DNA of 36,062 bases from Terriglobia bacterium (GTDB lineage: Bacteria > Acidobacteriota > Vicinamibacteria > Vicinamibacterales > CAVVIG01), in assembly GCA_020073005.1 (NCBI GenBank), contig JAIQFX010000062.1, forward strand, positions 1-36,062, in the 5' to 3' direction. The notes under the pieces are model-generated. The model was not told the origin of the DNA, searched no databases, and saw only the letters and a program-made list of their open reading frames with translations. Position numbers and translations under genes: made by a program. Numbering within the stretch: the stretch's first letter is position 1; each line of letters begins with the position of its first letter. Below, one piece after another: positions 15,397 through 24,185 of the stretch.

Positions 15397-15464
15397 CATG
15401 TCCGCCCGCCTGGGAGTTCCCGGGCGGGTCCGGATAACACCGGACACAACGGCGGGCGGCCATG
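15397..15464 (+). other. structured element with competing hairpins
   Basis: Three pairings are visible. Outer: 15397-15410 with 15451-15464, 13 of 14 positions complementary. First inner: 15405-15415 with 15418-15428, 10 of 11 with one G-U. Second inner: GTCCGG 15428-15433 with CCGGAC 15440-15445 around a 6-nt ATAACA loop. The outer stem and first inner hairpin share 15405-15410, so they exclude each other. No T-run follows. The element lies in the leader side of the kinase gene. Confidence 0.5.
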
Positions 15465-15540
15465 ACCCAATAACCAACTCAACCACTCACCGAACAATTA
15501 TCCGCTTACCAACGGGCGCCGCAGTTCCCTGCTGCCACGC

Positions 15541-15546
15541 TAGAAT
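15541..15546 (+). promoter_or_regulatory. -10 box for the kinase gene
   Basis: TAGAAT lies 18 nt before ATG 15565 and 3 nt before GTG 15550. A start site about 7 nt downstream of the box would fall beyond the GTG, which favours the ATG with a leader of about 12 nt. Confidence 0.45.
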
Positions 15547-15564
15547 GCCGTGTCCGGTGCCCGC

Positions 15565-18192
15565 ATGCTTGGCAAGACGCTCCATCACTACCGGATCCTC
15601 CGGTCGCTTGGCTGCGGGGGTATGGGCGAGGTCTATGCCGCCGAAGACACGAAGCTCAATCGCATCGTCGCTCTGAAAGTCCTGGCGGGGTTGACGGCGA
15701 CCGACCCCGAGCGGCTCAGCCGATTCCAGCGCGAAGCCAAGGCGATCGCCGCGATCAACCATCCGAACATCGTCACGATCTATTCAGTGGAAGAAGCCGA
15801 GGCGGGCGGCGTTCCGTTCCTGACGATGGAGCTCGTCGAAGGGAAGCCGCTGGACGCGCTGATCCCGCGGCGCGGCATGAAGCCGGCCGCACTGCTCGAC
15901 CTCGCCGTGCCGTTGGCCGACGCCGTCAGCGCGGCGCACCAGCGCGGCATCGTGCATCGCGATCTCAAGCCGTCCAACATCATGATCCGCGACGACGGCC
16001 GGCTGAAGGTACTCGACTTCGGGCTCGCGAAGTTGCGGCAGGAAACGGCGGACGCGCCGGGCGCAGAGGCCGCGACGATCGAACAGCTCACCGCGCGCCA
16101 TGGCGTGATCGGCACGGCGGCGTACATGTCGCCCGAGCAGGCTGAAGGGCGGCCCGTCGATCATCGCTCCGACATCTTCTCGCTCGGCATCCTGCTGTAC
16201 GAGATGGCGACCGGCACGCGCCCGTTCAAGGGCGAGTCGGCGATGTCCATTCTCTCGGCGGTCATCAAGGACGCGCCGGTCCCTGCTGCCGACGTCAACC
16301 CGGGCATCCCGCCGGAGCTTGACCGGGCGATTCGCCGGTGTCTCGCGAAGGATCCGGCGCGGCGGTACCAGAGCGCGGCCGACCTGCGCAACGATCTCGA
16401 GGATCTGGCGCAGGCGCACCCGGCCGGGCGGCGCCCACTCGCGGGCCGCCGCGCGATACAGGGGCTCGCCGTGGTCGCGACACTCGCCCTCGCGATCGCG
16501 GCCACCGTGGTGGTCTCGCGCGGTCGCGGCGATCGTGTGCCAGCGGCGACGTTCACCACGTTGACGTCGATGCCGGGCAGGGAATGGTTTCCGAGTTTGT
16601 CGCCCGACGGCAAGTGGGTCGTCTACGGCGCCGAGACGGAAGGGAATTTCGACATCTTCCTGCAGAGCGTCTCCGGCTCGAATCCGGTCAACCTGACCAA
16701 GGATTCCGCGGCCGACGACGACATGCCCGCGTTCTCGCCAGACGGCGAGCGCATCGCGTTTCGATCGAGCCGCGACGGCGGCGGCATCTTCGTCATGGGA
16801 CGAACGGGCGAAGCCGTCAGGCGCGTGACGCGCAGCGGGTTCAATCCGGCCTGGTCTCCTGACGGGATCGAGCTCGCGTTCACCACGGGCCGGATGGACA
16901 TCAACCCGCAGAACTCCGAGGGCGTGAGCGAGCTGTGGGTCGTCTCCGCGACCGGTGGCGAGCCGCGGCGCGTTTTCGCAGGCGATGCGATTCAACCGAA
17001 CTGGTCACCCCACAAACGGCGGATCGCCTTCGCGCGACGCGGTGGCCCGGCCCGGACAACGGATATCTGCACGATCCTGCCAGGGCAAGGCGAGCCGGTC
17101 ACGCTGATGAACGATGCCCCACTGGACTGGAATCCGATCTGGTCGCCGGACGGCACGCACATGTATTTCGTGAGCGATCGGTCCGGCACGATGAACCTCT
17201 GGCGAATGGCGATTGACGAGGAGACTGGCAGAGCGCGCGGCGAGCCCGAGCCCATCGTGACGCCCGCGCCGTTTTTCGCGCATCCCACCATCTCGGTCGA
17301 CGGCAGGCATCTCGCCTACAGCTCGGTGCTGAGAACGACGAACATTCAACGGCTCGCACTCGATGCGTCCGCGAAGCCGGCCGGCGATCCCGTGTGGGTC
17401 ACGAGCGGCTCGCGTCTCTGGTCCGATCCTGATCCGTCACCGGATGGACAGTTTGTCGTGTACTACTCGAACGTCCAACCGGTGGGTCATCTGTATGTCA
17501 GCCGGATCGACGGCACGGGCCAGCGCCAGCTGACGGGCGATTCCGCGGCCGATCGTGTGCCGCACTGGTCGCCGGACGGCGCGTGGATTTCGTTTTTCTC
17601 GAACCGATCGGGACGACTGCAGATCTGGAAGATCCGCCCCGATGGAAGCGATCTCCAGCAGCTGACCGACGCGCCCGACGAATTGGCGTACTCGACCTGG
17701 TCCCCGGATGCGTCGCGAATCGCGGCCGCGACCCCGCGCGCCGGGCGCGCCGGAGGCCAGCCGACGACGTACCTCACTGAGACTGGTCAGCGCTGGAGCG
17801 AGCAGCGCCCGGCGACGTTGCCGCCGATTCCCGGCAGTCCGTATTCGCTGGCGCCAAACGGCTGGTCGCCGGACGGCCGGCGGCTGATCGGATTCACCGG
17901 ACCAACGTCGCCGTCATCGGGCGTGATGATGTACACGTTCAAGACGCAGACGTACGAGCGGCTCACGAATTTTGGCGAGTGGCCGGTGTGGCTGCCGGAC
18001 AGCCGGCGCGTGCTGATGGGTGACGGCGGGAAGCAGTTCTGGCTGCTGGACACACAGACGAAGCAGACGAAGGTGATCTATTCCGGCGGCCGCGACGTTC
18101 TCGGTCCGCCCCGCCTCGCGGCCGATGGCCGGACCATGTACTACTCGCGTCGCGTCACTGAAGCGGACATCCACCTGATGACGCTGCGGTGA
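15565..18192 (+). CDS. transmembrane Ser/Thr protein kinase with TolB/PD40 propeller
   Basis: This 875-residue Hanks-type kinase is taken from ATG 15565 ([12 protein letters not shown]), the start typical of its family; the upstream GTG at 15550 would lie before the probable transcription start. Kinase landmarks: Gly loop [10 protein letters not shown] (15-24), K38 in VALKVL, E57 in the C-helix, HRDLKPSN with D133, DFG with D151, and the activation segment [10 protein letters not shown]. One transmembrane helix lies at about 298-318. The outer part (330-875) holds many PD40/TolB-type repeats with SPDG signatures ([35 protein letters not shown]), forming a beta-propeller sensor. It is expected to sense a cell-surface ligand and phosphorylate cytoplasmic proteins; neither is known. 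It follows the sigma/anti-sigma/DUF4139 genes on the same strand. Confidence 0.94.
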   Translation: MLGKTLHHYRILRSLGCGGMGEVYAAEDTKLNRIVALKVLAGLTATDPERLSRFQREAKAIAAINHPNIVTIYSVEEAEAGGVPFLTMELVEGKPLDALIPRRGMKPAALLDLAVPLADAVSAAHQRGIVHRDLKPSNIMIRDDGRLKVLDFGLAKLRQETADAPGAEAATIEQLTARHGVIGTAAYMSPEQAEGRPVDHRSDIFSLGILLYEMATGTRPFKGESAMSILSAVIKDAPVPAADVNPGIPPELDRAIRRCLAKDPARRYQSAADLRNDLEDLAQAHPAGRRPLAGRRAIQGLAVVATLALAIAATVVVSRGRGDRVPAATFTTLTSMPGREWFPSLSPDGKWVVYGAETEGNFDIFLQSVSGSNPVNLTKDSAADDDMPAFSPDGERIAFRSSRDGGGIFVMGRTGEAVRRVTRSGFNPAWSPDGIELAFTTGRMDINPQNSEGVSELWVVSATGGEPRRVFAGDAIQPNWSPHKRRIAFARRGGPARTTDICTILPGQGEPVTLMNDAPLDWNPIWSPDGTHMYFVSDRSGTMNLWRMAIDEETGRARGEPEPIVTPAPFFAHPTISVDGRHLAYSSVLRTTNIQRLALDASAKPAGDPVWVTSGSRLWSDPDPSPDGQFVVYYSNVQPVGHLYVSRIDGTGQRQLTGDSAADRVPHWSPDGAWISFFSNRSGRLQIWKIRPDGSDLQQLTDAPDELAYSTWSPDASRIAAATPRAGRAGGQPTTYLTETGQRWSEQRPATLPPIPGSPYSLAPNGWSPDGRRLIGFTGPTSPSSGVMMYTFKTQTYERLTNFGEWPVWLPDSRRVLMGDGGKQFWLLDTQTKQTKVIYSGGRDVLGPPRLAADGRTMYYSRRVTEADIHLMTLR

Positions 18193-18210
18193 GCGCCTCT
18201 GACCCGACTA

Positions 18211-18242
18211 CCCACTTACCCAATTACCCACTTATCCAATTA
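18211..18242. repeat. octamer tandem array (CCCAATTA/CCCACTTA)
   Basis: Four 8-nt units, with the last (TCCAATTA) containing the three bases of the TldD stop codon (TAA on the minus strand, 18242-18240). The array fills the gap between the convergent kinase and TldD genes and may serve both 3' ends. Confidence 0.8.
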
Positions 18243-19889
18243 CGCGTACGCCGCCCCGACCATGATCTTCTTGATCCGGATCGTCGGCGAGCCGTGCGAG
18301 ATGCTGTTGGTCTGCGTCGGCTGACCCTTCGCGTCGCCGCCGGTGCCGTACATCCGCCACGTCTCCGGACCGCCGATCGCGTCGAGGTTCGCCCAGAAGT
18401 CGGTCGTGATGGCGTTGTAGGTGACGTCGGTGACCATCCGCGTGATCTTGCCGGCTTTGATTTCCCAGAAGCAGTTGCCGCCGAACTGGCCGTTGTAGCG
18501 CTGCTGATCGATCGAGTAGCTGCCGCGGCCGTCGATGAGGACGCCGTCCCTGGTGTCCGCGATGATCTGTTCCTGTGTCGGCGATCCCTTGGGCCCCGCT
18601 TCGAGCCGCACGTTCGGCATCCGCAGGAACGGGTAGTCGCGCCACGACGAGGCGGACGTGCAGCCTTTGCTCGCCTTGTCGTTGATGAGCGGCGCCGTTT
18701 CGCGATTCGTCTGCAGGCCGACGAGAATGCCTTCCCGCACGATCGGAAACTCCATCGTCTTGACGCCGTCATCGTCGTAGCCGACAGTCGCCAGCGCGCC
18801 GGGCATCGTCCGATCGCCCGTGATGTTCATCAGCTTCGAGCCGTACTTCAACTTGCCGACGTCGGTCAGCTTCACGAAGCTCGTCCCGGCGTAATTCGCT
18901 TCGTACCCAAGGACCCGGTCGAGCTCGGTCGCGTGGGCGACGATCTCGTGGATCGTCAGCATCGCGTGCGACGGCGTCAGCACGAGATCCTTCAGGCCCA
19001 TGCCGACCGGCTTCGCGGTCGTCATCTCGACGGCGTCGTTGGCGATGCGCTCGACGTTCTCGAGCAGATCGCCTTCCTCGGCGACTTCCCAGCCGCCGGT
19101 CTTCGGCACCGCGATGTGGCTGCGCGTCTTCGTCACGTCGCCGACTTTCGCCGACACGTTGAGCGTCGGGTTCAGCTCCCACGTTTCCTGCTCGATGTAG
19201 GAGCCTTCGCTCGACGCGAGGTACTTCCACTCGTTCACGATCTGCACGCCGCAGGTGACGCTGCTGACGCCCTTCACCTTGACGGCCGCATCGACGACCT
19301 TCTGGCAGTACGCCGTCTTCTGATCCTGCGGGATCGTAGACGGGTCCGTCTTGAGCGGCGTCGCCCAGTACTCCTGATACGACGGCACGGGCGCCAGCTT
19401 CACGTCGACCTTCTTCGCGATCGCGCTCGCCTTGGCGACGTCGGTCGCCATCCGCGTGATGCGCCGGATTTCATCTTCAGTGACGATCGGGCTGCTCGCG
19501 AATCCCCAGACGCCGCTGTGGATCACGCGGACGCCGAAGCCCGCCGCGCCGCGACCCGCGCCCCCGCGCCGGCCCGCGCCGCCGCCGCGCCCGAAGCCGC
19601 CACCGCCGCCGCGTCCGCCGCCACCGCCGAATCCGCCGTTGGCGTCGCGGTCAGGACCGCCGCTCGCGTTGACGCCGCTGTTCACGCTGCGCGTGAACCG
19701 GATGTCGGCGTACGTGCAGCCGGCGCGCTTCGCTTCACCGAGCGCGAGATCGGCGAGGCCCTTGAACGACGAGGTCATCGGGTTGCCCTTGGGCGACTGC
19801 GCGATGAGCTCGGCGACCAGATCGCTCGAGGCGATGACCAACCCGGCGGCGCCGGTGTACTTCAGAAAGTCTCGACGTGAAGGGGACAT
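18240..19889 (-). CDS. tldD: TldD-like metallopeptidase with Tat signal
   Basis: This 549-residue member of the TldD/PmbA family begins with a twin-arginine signal (SRRDFLK, then a hydrophobic stretch to residue 30). The zinc motif HEIVAH (H314, E315, H319) followed by ELDRVLGYEANYAGTSF is the TldD signature; C473 in GGNCFWEIKAG is a candidate third ligand. Residues 86-116 are a Gly/Arg-rich insert not typical of TldD. GGAGAAG lies 6 nt before the ATG. The TldE-like partner gene lies 108 nt upstream on the same strand. In E. coli the TldD/TldE pair is a cytoplasmic protease that processes modified peptides (microcin B17, CcdA). Here export is predicted, so the substrate and place of action would differ. 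Confidence 0.9.
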   Translation of the reverse strand: MSPSRRDFLKYTGAAGLVIASSDLVAELIAQSPKGNPMTSSFKGLADLALGEAKRAGCTYADIRFTRSVNSGVNASGGPDRDANGGFGGGGGRGGGGGFGRGGGAGRRGGAGRGAAGFGVRVIHSGVWGFASSPIVTEDEIRRITRMATDVAKASAIAKKVDVKLAPVPSYQEYWATPLKTDPSTIPQDQKTAYCQKVVDAAVKVKGVSSVTCGVQIVNEWKYLASSEGSYIEQETWELNPTLNVSAKVGDVTKTRSHIAVPKTGGWEVAEEGDLLENVERIANDAVEMTTAKPVGMGLKDLVLTPSHAMLTIHEIVAHATELDRVLGYEANYAGTSFVKLTDVGKLKYGSKLMNITGDRTMPGALATVGYDDDGVKTMEFPIVREGILVGLQTNRETAPLINDKASKGCTSASSWRDYPFLRMPNVRLEAGPKGSPTQEQIIADTRDGVLIDGRGSYSIDQQRYNGQFGGNCFWEIKAGKITRMVTDVTYNAITTDFWANLDAIGGPETWRMYGTGGDAKGQPTQTNSISHGSPTIRIKKIMVGAAYA

Positions 19890-19906
19890 ACGTGTCTTCT
19901 CCGTTT

Positions 19907-19988
19907 AACCGCGGAGACCGCCGAGGACGCGGAGCATCTTGTTGCTTTTGTTTCTCAAGCTCCGCGCTCTCCGCGTTCTCTTGCGGTT
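19907..19988. repeat. large imperfect inverted repeat (CGCGGAG type)
   Basis: An arm of 28 nt (19907-19934, starting AACCGCGGAGACCGCC) and an arm of 29 nt (19960-19988, ending TTGCGGTT) are largely complementary and enclose a T-rich loop of 25 nt. Each arm is built from repeats of GCGGAG/CTCCGC. It occupies most of the gap between the TldE-like and TldD genes, within their probable shared transcript. Confidence 0.6.
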
Positions 19989-19997
19989 TGCATTTTC

Positions 19998-21395
19998 TTA
20001 GACTGCAGGGCTGACGGATGTCATGTAGAAGTCTTCAACTCGAATCGCAGGCATCAGCGCGGTGCCTGGACCGTCATACGCCTCGCCCGTGTGAATCGGG
20101 ACCGCTTTGCCGACCGCCGACAGATTCGCGAACGCGACGAGCGGCGACATGTTCCAGCGGAAGTTCTGCACCGGCCCGGCGATCTCGCCGTTCACGATCA
20201 GGAACAACCCGTCGCGCGTCATGCCGGTGTTGAGCAGCGTCAGCGTGTCGACCGGACGCAGATACCAGAAGAACGTCACGAGCAGCCCGCGCCGCGTGGA
20301 CTTGATCATGTCCTCGATGGACTGATTCGTGCCCTCCATCACGAGCGACATGTTCGGATTGGCCGGCGAGGGCGGCACCTTCTGCCGCCGCGCGGTGTTC
20401 GGATCGTAGTAGACGTTCTTCAGCACGCCCTTCTCGATCCACGTCACCGGCTTCGCCGCCGAGCCGTCGTTCATGATCGGCGTCTGCCGCAGGATCGGAT
20501 TGCCGATGTCGCTCTTCAGCGTGAAGCTGTCGCTGAACAGCTTCTGTCCGATCTTCGGCGTCCCGTCCGCCGCGACGAACGGACGGCCGATGCCGCCGAA
20601 GTTGAAGCCGCCGCCGCCGCCGCCGAATCCGCCGCCGCCCTGGCCGGCGTTGAAGGCGCCCATCATTGTTGAAAGAAAGCGCGCGGCCGGACGCGGCTCG
20701 ATGATCGTCGTGTAGCGGCCGGGCTCGATCGCGCGCGGCTTCTGACTCTTCAACGCTTTGTTCGACGCGACTTCGGTCAGCTGCGCGACGTCGATCTGCG
20801 ACAGCTCTTTCGCCCCCGTGATGCCGGACCAGCCCGAACCCGATCCGCTCGCCATGCGGCACGTGAGGATGAATCCGGTTTCCGCGTACTGGTAGTACGC
20901 GAAGAGCCCCTCGGTGTTCGCCTGGCAGTTCGTCTGATACGCCTTCGGGATATAGCCGGCGCCGAGGACGCCTTTCTTCTCGCAGATGTCGACCGACTGC
21001 TTCACCCACTTCGCGCGATCGCCGGGTCCGAAGTCCACCATCTCCTGCAGCGCGGCGTTGACCGGGATGTAGTCCTGCGGTCCCTTCACGAGCGGCGGCA
21101 GGTTCGGATTGTCGCGCGCCTTCTCGGCCGCGCCCTTCGCTTCGTCGACCGCCGCCTTCAGCGAGTCGTCGTCGAACTCGCGCGTCGTCGCGTTGCCGGT
21201 CCTCTGGCCGAGTCGAACGGTGATCGACAAGTTCTGATCGAACTGGACGAGGTTGGTCGTGATCGTCGAGTTCGCCCAGCGCGTGCCGGACCGCTCGCCG
21301 CCGTCGAAGGTCGCCTCGGCGCCATCAGCCTTGGCGTCGCGGGCCATCGTAAGGACTTTGTCGGTTAAGGATTTGATTTCGTCGCGGGAATACAT
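19998..21395 (-). CDS. pmbA: TldE/PmbA-like protein
   Basis: The 465-residue product resembles TldE (PmbA), the non-catalytic partner of TldD: it lacks the HExxxH motif but has the fold landmarks TITTNLVQFDQNLSITVRLGQRTG near the N-terminus and the C-terminal SMNSGMTRDGLFLIVNGEI-like segment (here NTGMTRDGLFLIVNGE). It carries its own Gly-rich insert (251-270) similar in composition to the one in the TldD gene downstream. No signal peptide is seen, unlike its partner. The two genes are co-oriented, 108 nt apart, and probably form one transcript. The complex would need both proteins in one compartment, which is the puzzle here. Confidence 0.85.
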   Translation of the reverse strand: MYSRDEIKSLTDKVLTMARDAKADGAEATFDGGERSGTRWANSTITTNLVQFDQNLSITVRLGQRTGNATTREFDDDSLKAAVDEAKGAAEKARDNPNLPPLVKGPQDYIPVNAALQEMVDFGPGDRAKWVKQSVDICEKKGVLGAGYIPKAYQTNCQANTEGLFAYYQYAETGFILTCRMASGSGSGWSGITGAKELSQIDVAQLTEVASNKALKSQKPRAIEPGRYTTIIEPRPAARFLSTMMGAFNAGQGGGGFGGGGGGFNFGGIGRPFVAADGTPKIGQKLFSDSFTLKSDIGNPILRQTPIMNDGSAAKPVTWIEKGVLKNVYYDPNTARRQKVPPSPANPNMSLVMEGTNQSIEDMIKSTRRGLLVTFFWYLRPVDTLTLLNTGMTRDGLFLIVNGEIAGPVQNFRWNMSPLVAFANLSAVGKAVPIHTGEAYDGPGTALMPAIRVEDFYMTSVSPAV

Positions 21396-21416
21396 GATGG
21401 GAGAAGAGGGTACTAC

Positions 21417-21448
21417 AGAATTTGAGAATTTGAGGATTTGAGGATTGG
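21417..21448. repeat. octamer tandem array (AGAATTTG type)
   Basis: Four contiguous units, AGAATTTG twice, AGGATTTG and AGGATTGG. It lies 21 nt upstream of the TldE-like start and 48 nt from the ADOP2 stop, followed by the REP-like copy at 21470-21493. Confidence 0.75.
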
Positions 21449-21469
21449 GAGATTTCAGAACGTAAGGAT

Positions 21470-21493
21470 GTAGCGCGAGCCTTTCAGGCGAGC
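21470..21493. repeat. inverted copy of the 6413-6436 repeat
   Basis: 24 nt exactly complementary to 6413-6436. It lies 3 nt beyond the ADOP2 stop codon; the other copy also lies just beyond an ADOP stop. A GCCT-TTC-AGGC hairpin is at its centre. Confidence 0.75.
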
Positions 21494-21496
21494 GTG

Positions 21497-24181
21497 TTAT
21501 TCGCAGCGCAGCGCGATCATTGGATCAACGCGCGCGGCTCGCCGCGCCGGGACGTACGCGGCGAGCAGCGCGATGGCCATCATCGCCACCGCGGCGACGG
21601 CGATGGAGAAGACGCTTCCCGCCGGCAGGCCCTCGATGAAGTGTGTCGCAAGTCGCCGACTCAAGAAGGCGAGAGGCGCCCCCACAATCATTCCTCCCGC
21701 GGCCAACGCGATCGCGCTGGTCAGCACGCTGCCGATCACATCACCGGACGTCGCGCCGAGCGCCATGCGAATCCCGATCTCATTCGTGCGCCGCGTAACG
21801 GTGTACGCCAGCAATCCGTACAATCCGATCGCCGCCAGCAGCGCACCGAGCCCGCCGAAGAAGCCGGACAGCGTCGCGGTCAGCCGCTCGGGAACGATCG
21901 CCGCGTCCACCTGCTCGGCCAGCGTTGTCACCGTTGAGACGCGCACGTTCTTCACCACCTCGCGGACGACGCGACGCACCTCTCCCGTGACGGCCGCGGG
22001 CGCACCGCTCGTCCGCAGCGAGAACTGCGACGGGCAACACCCTTCCTGAAACGCGTTCATGTACATCGTCCGCGGGAATGCGTCGTGCGGGTCCAGATAC
22101 TTCGCGTCGCCCACGACGCCGACGATCTCGTACGGCGCCTCCTCTTTATCGAACGTGACGTGCTGGCCGAGCGGATTCCGATCCTTGAAGTAATACCGCG
22201 CCAGCGTCTGGCTCACGATGGCTACGCGCGGGCGGCTTGCGTCGTCGAACGCGAAGTCGCGGCCGCTGATCAAGGGCGTGCCCGTCGTTTCGAAGTACTT
22301 CGGTCCGACCCAGTTCAGCGAGAGATAGCGGCGTTCCTCGGGCCGCTCCGTGAACCCTTCCACGCGCGCGAAGCGGGCGGCGCCCGCGCCGGAAACCGGC
22401 GTCGTTCCGCTGAGCGTGGCCGAACGCACGCCGGGAATCGCGGAGAGACGGCCGAGGAGCTCCTGGTACAGGGCAGTCAGCTGCGTGCGGTTGTATCCGG
22501 CGCCTCGCGGGTCGAGTTTCACGAGCAGGACGGAGTCACGCTGGAATCCGAGATGGTCCAGATCTCTCAGGCTCGAGAGACGGCCGGCGAACAATCCCGC
22601 GCCGCTCAGGAGCACGAGCGACAACGCCACCTGAGCGATGACGAGACCCTGGCCGATCCGCCGCCGGGATCGCGTTTCACCAGCCCTCACGCTCAAGGAC
22701 GCTGCCGGCGACGATGAGATGGCGTTCCAGGCGGGCGCCGCGCCGAACAGCACGCCTGCCGCGAGCGCGACTGCCGCTGTGAAGAGCAGCACGCGGGCAT
22801 CGGGCTGCACGTGAATGTCGAGACGTTGAGGCAGCCCGATGATCGGCCGGCCCGACGAGATCATGCGGACGAGCGCGTCGGCGCCGACGTACGCGAGCGC
22901 GACGCCGACGAGGCTGCCCGCCGCCGAAAGCAAGAGCGATTCGGTCAGCACCTGCCGCACGAGTCGAAAGCGGCCCGCGCCGAGCGAGACGCGGACGGCC
23001 ATCTCGCGCTGCCGCGCGGCCGCGCGCGCGAGCAGCATGCTCGCGACGTTCGTGCACATGAGGACGAGCAGGACGCCGACGATCGCCATCACCACCAGAA
23101 GCGGCGCGGCGAAGCCACGGCGCAGCGTCGAGAATCCCGCGCTCGCCGGCACCACGTCGATCATCACGCGTCGCCACTGCGCGTTGCCGCTTGCCGCGGC
23201 GGTCTCCTCGATCCTCGTCCGATCGAGCACACGCATTTCCGCGCGCGCCTGCTCAATGGACGCGCCGGCGTTGAGGCGTCCCATCAGCTTCCAGCTTCCA
23301 CTCCAATGACCGGGGCCGGGGGCATCCGATCGCCCGGTCAACGCCTGCATCGCCGCCGGGACCCACACCTCGGGTGTCGATCCCACTTCGAGCCCGAAGA
23401 ACTCCCGGCGCGTCACGCCGATCACGGTCGCAGCTGCGCCGTCCAGCGTGATGCGGCGGCCGAGGATGTCCGGATCGCCGGCGAATCGGTTCCTCCAGCA
23501 CGACCAGCTCACGACTGCGACCGTGGAGTTCGCCGTCCCGACGCGATCGTCCTCCGGTCCGAACAGCCGTCCGAGTGCCGGCTGCACGCCGAGCGCGCGG
23601 AAGAACGTGCCGTCGACGTACTCGCCGTCGATCGTTTCCGGCTCAGCCCTGTCGCGCGTCAATTGAAATTGCGCCGAGGATGTCCCGATGAGATCCGCAA
23701 AGACGTGGTTCTGCGCGCGGTACTGCTCGTAGTACTTCCAGGCGAACCAGTTCCCGGCGGGCTCATTGGGGTACACGCTCAACAGTTCGACGAGCTGCTC
23801 CGGATGCCGCACCGGAAGCGGCCGCAGGATGAGCGTGTTGATCAAACTGAAGATCGCGGTGTTCGCGCCGATGCCGAGGGCGAGCGTCAGGATCGCCGTC
23901 GCGGCGAAGCCGGGACTTCGTCGCAGCGTCCGCGCCGCGTACTGCAGATCGCGCCGGGCATCGTCGAGCCAGACGAACGAGCGCGCGTCGCGATGACGCT
24001 CCTTGGTCTGCTCGACGCCGCCGAACACGCGCCGGGCGGCCAGGCGCGCGTCTTCCGGGCTCATGCCGCGGCGTCGAAAGTCATCTTCGAGCAGCGTGAG
24101 GTGCGCCGCGATCTCGCGCGCAAGGTCGGGCTCCGCGCGATGGGGGCGAACGACGTTTACGAGTCGGCGAATGAAGCGCAT
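21497..24181 (-). CDS. ADOP-family permease (2), prefix-containing
   Basis: An 894-residue duplicated permease. Residues 1-80 are the cytoplasmic prefix ([44 protein letters not shown], then [25 protein letters not shown]) typical of PadR-linked ADOPs. The first helix is near 92-115; the middle FtsX block contains VLLVLMCTNVASMLLARAAARQREMAVRVSLGAG, and the last [14 protein letters not shown]. It ends DPMIALRCE. It is third permease of the PadR operon, starting 4 nt after the stop of ADOP3. No ATPase is encoded nearby. Transported substrate is unknown. Confidence 0.94.
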   Translation of the reverse strand: MRFIRRLVNVVRPHRAEPDLAREIAAHLTLLEDDFRRRGMSPEDARLAARRVFGGVEQTKERHRDARSFVWLDDARRDLQYAARTLRRSPGFAATAILTLALGIGANTAIFSLINTLILRPLPVRHPEQLVELLSVYPNEPAGNWFAWKYYEQYRAQNHVFADLIGTSSAQFQLTRDRAEPETIDGEYVDGTFFRALGVQPALGRLFGPEDDRVGTANSTVAVVSWSCWRNRFAGDPDILGRRITLDGAAATVIGVTRREFFGLEVGSTPEVWVPAAMQALTGRSDAPGPGHWSGSWKLMGRLNAGASIEQARAEMRVLDRTRIEETAAASGNAQWRRVMIDVVPASAGFSTLRRGFAAPLLVVMAIVGVLLVLMCTNVASMLLARAAARQREMAVRVSLGAGRFRLVRQVLTESLLLSAAGSLVGVALAYVGADALVRMISSGRPIIGLPQRLDIHVQPDARVLLFTAAVALAAGVLFGAAPAWNAISSSPAASLSVRAGETRSRRRIGQGLVIAQVALSLVLLSGAGLFAGRLSSLRDLDHLGFQRDSVLLVKLDPRGAGYNRTQLTALYQELLGRLSAIPGVRSATLSGTTPVSGAGAARFARVEGFTERPEERRYLSLNWVGPKYFETTGTPLISGRDFAFDDASRPRVAIVSQTLARYYFKDRNPLGQHVTFDKEEAPYEIVGVVGDAKYLDPHDAFPRTMYMNAFQEGCCPSQFSLRTSGAPAAVTGEVRRVVREVVKNVRVSTVTTLAEQVDAAIVPERLTATLSGFFGGLGALLAAIGLYGLLAYTVTRRTNEIGIRMALGATSGDVIGSVLTSAIALAAGGMIVGAPLAFLSRRLATHFIEGLPAGSVFSIAVAAVAMMAIALLAAYVPARRAARVDPMIALRCE

Positions 24182-24185
24182 GAGG

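Noticed and set aside
18189-19880. 563-codon plus-strand ORF opposite tldD
   Set aside because: Shadow frame: Arg-rich, no motifs, while the minus strand has a clear TldD protein.
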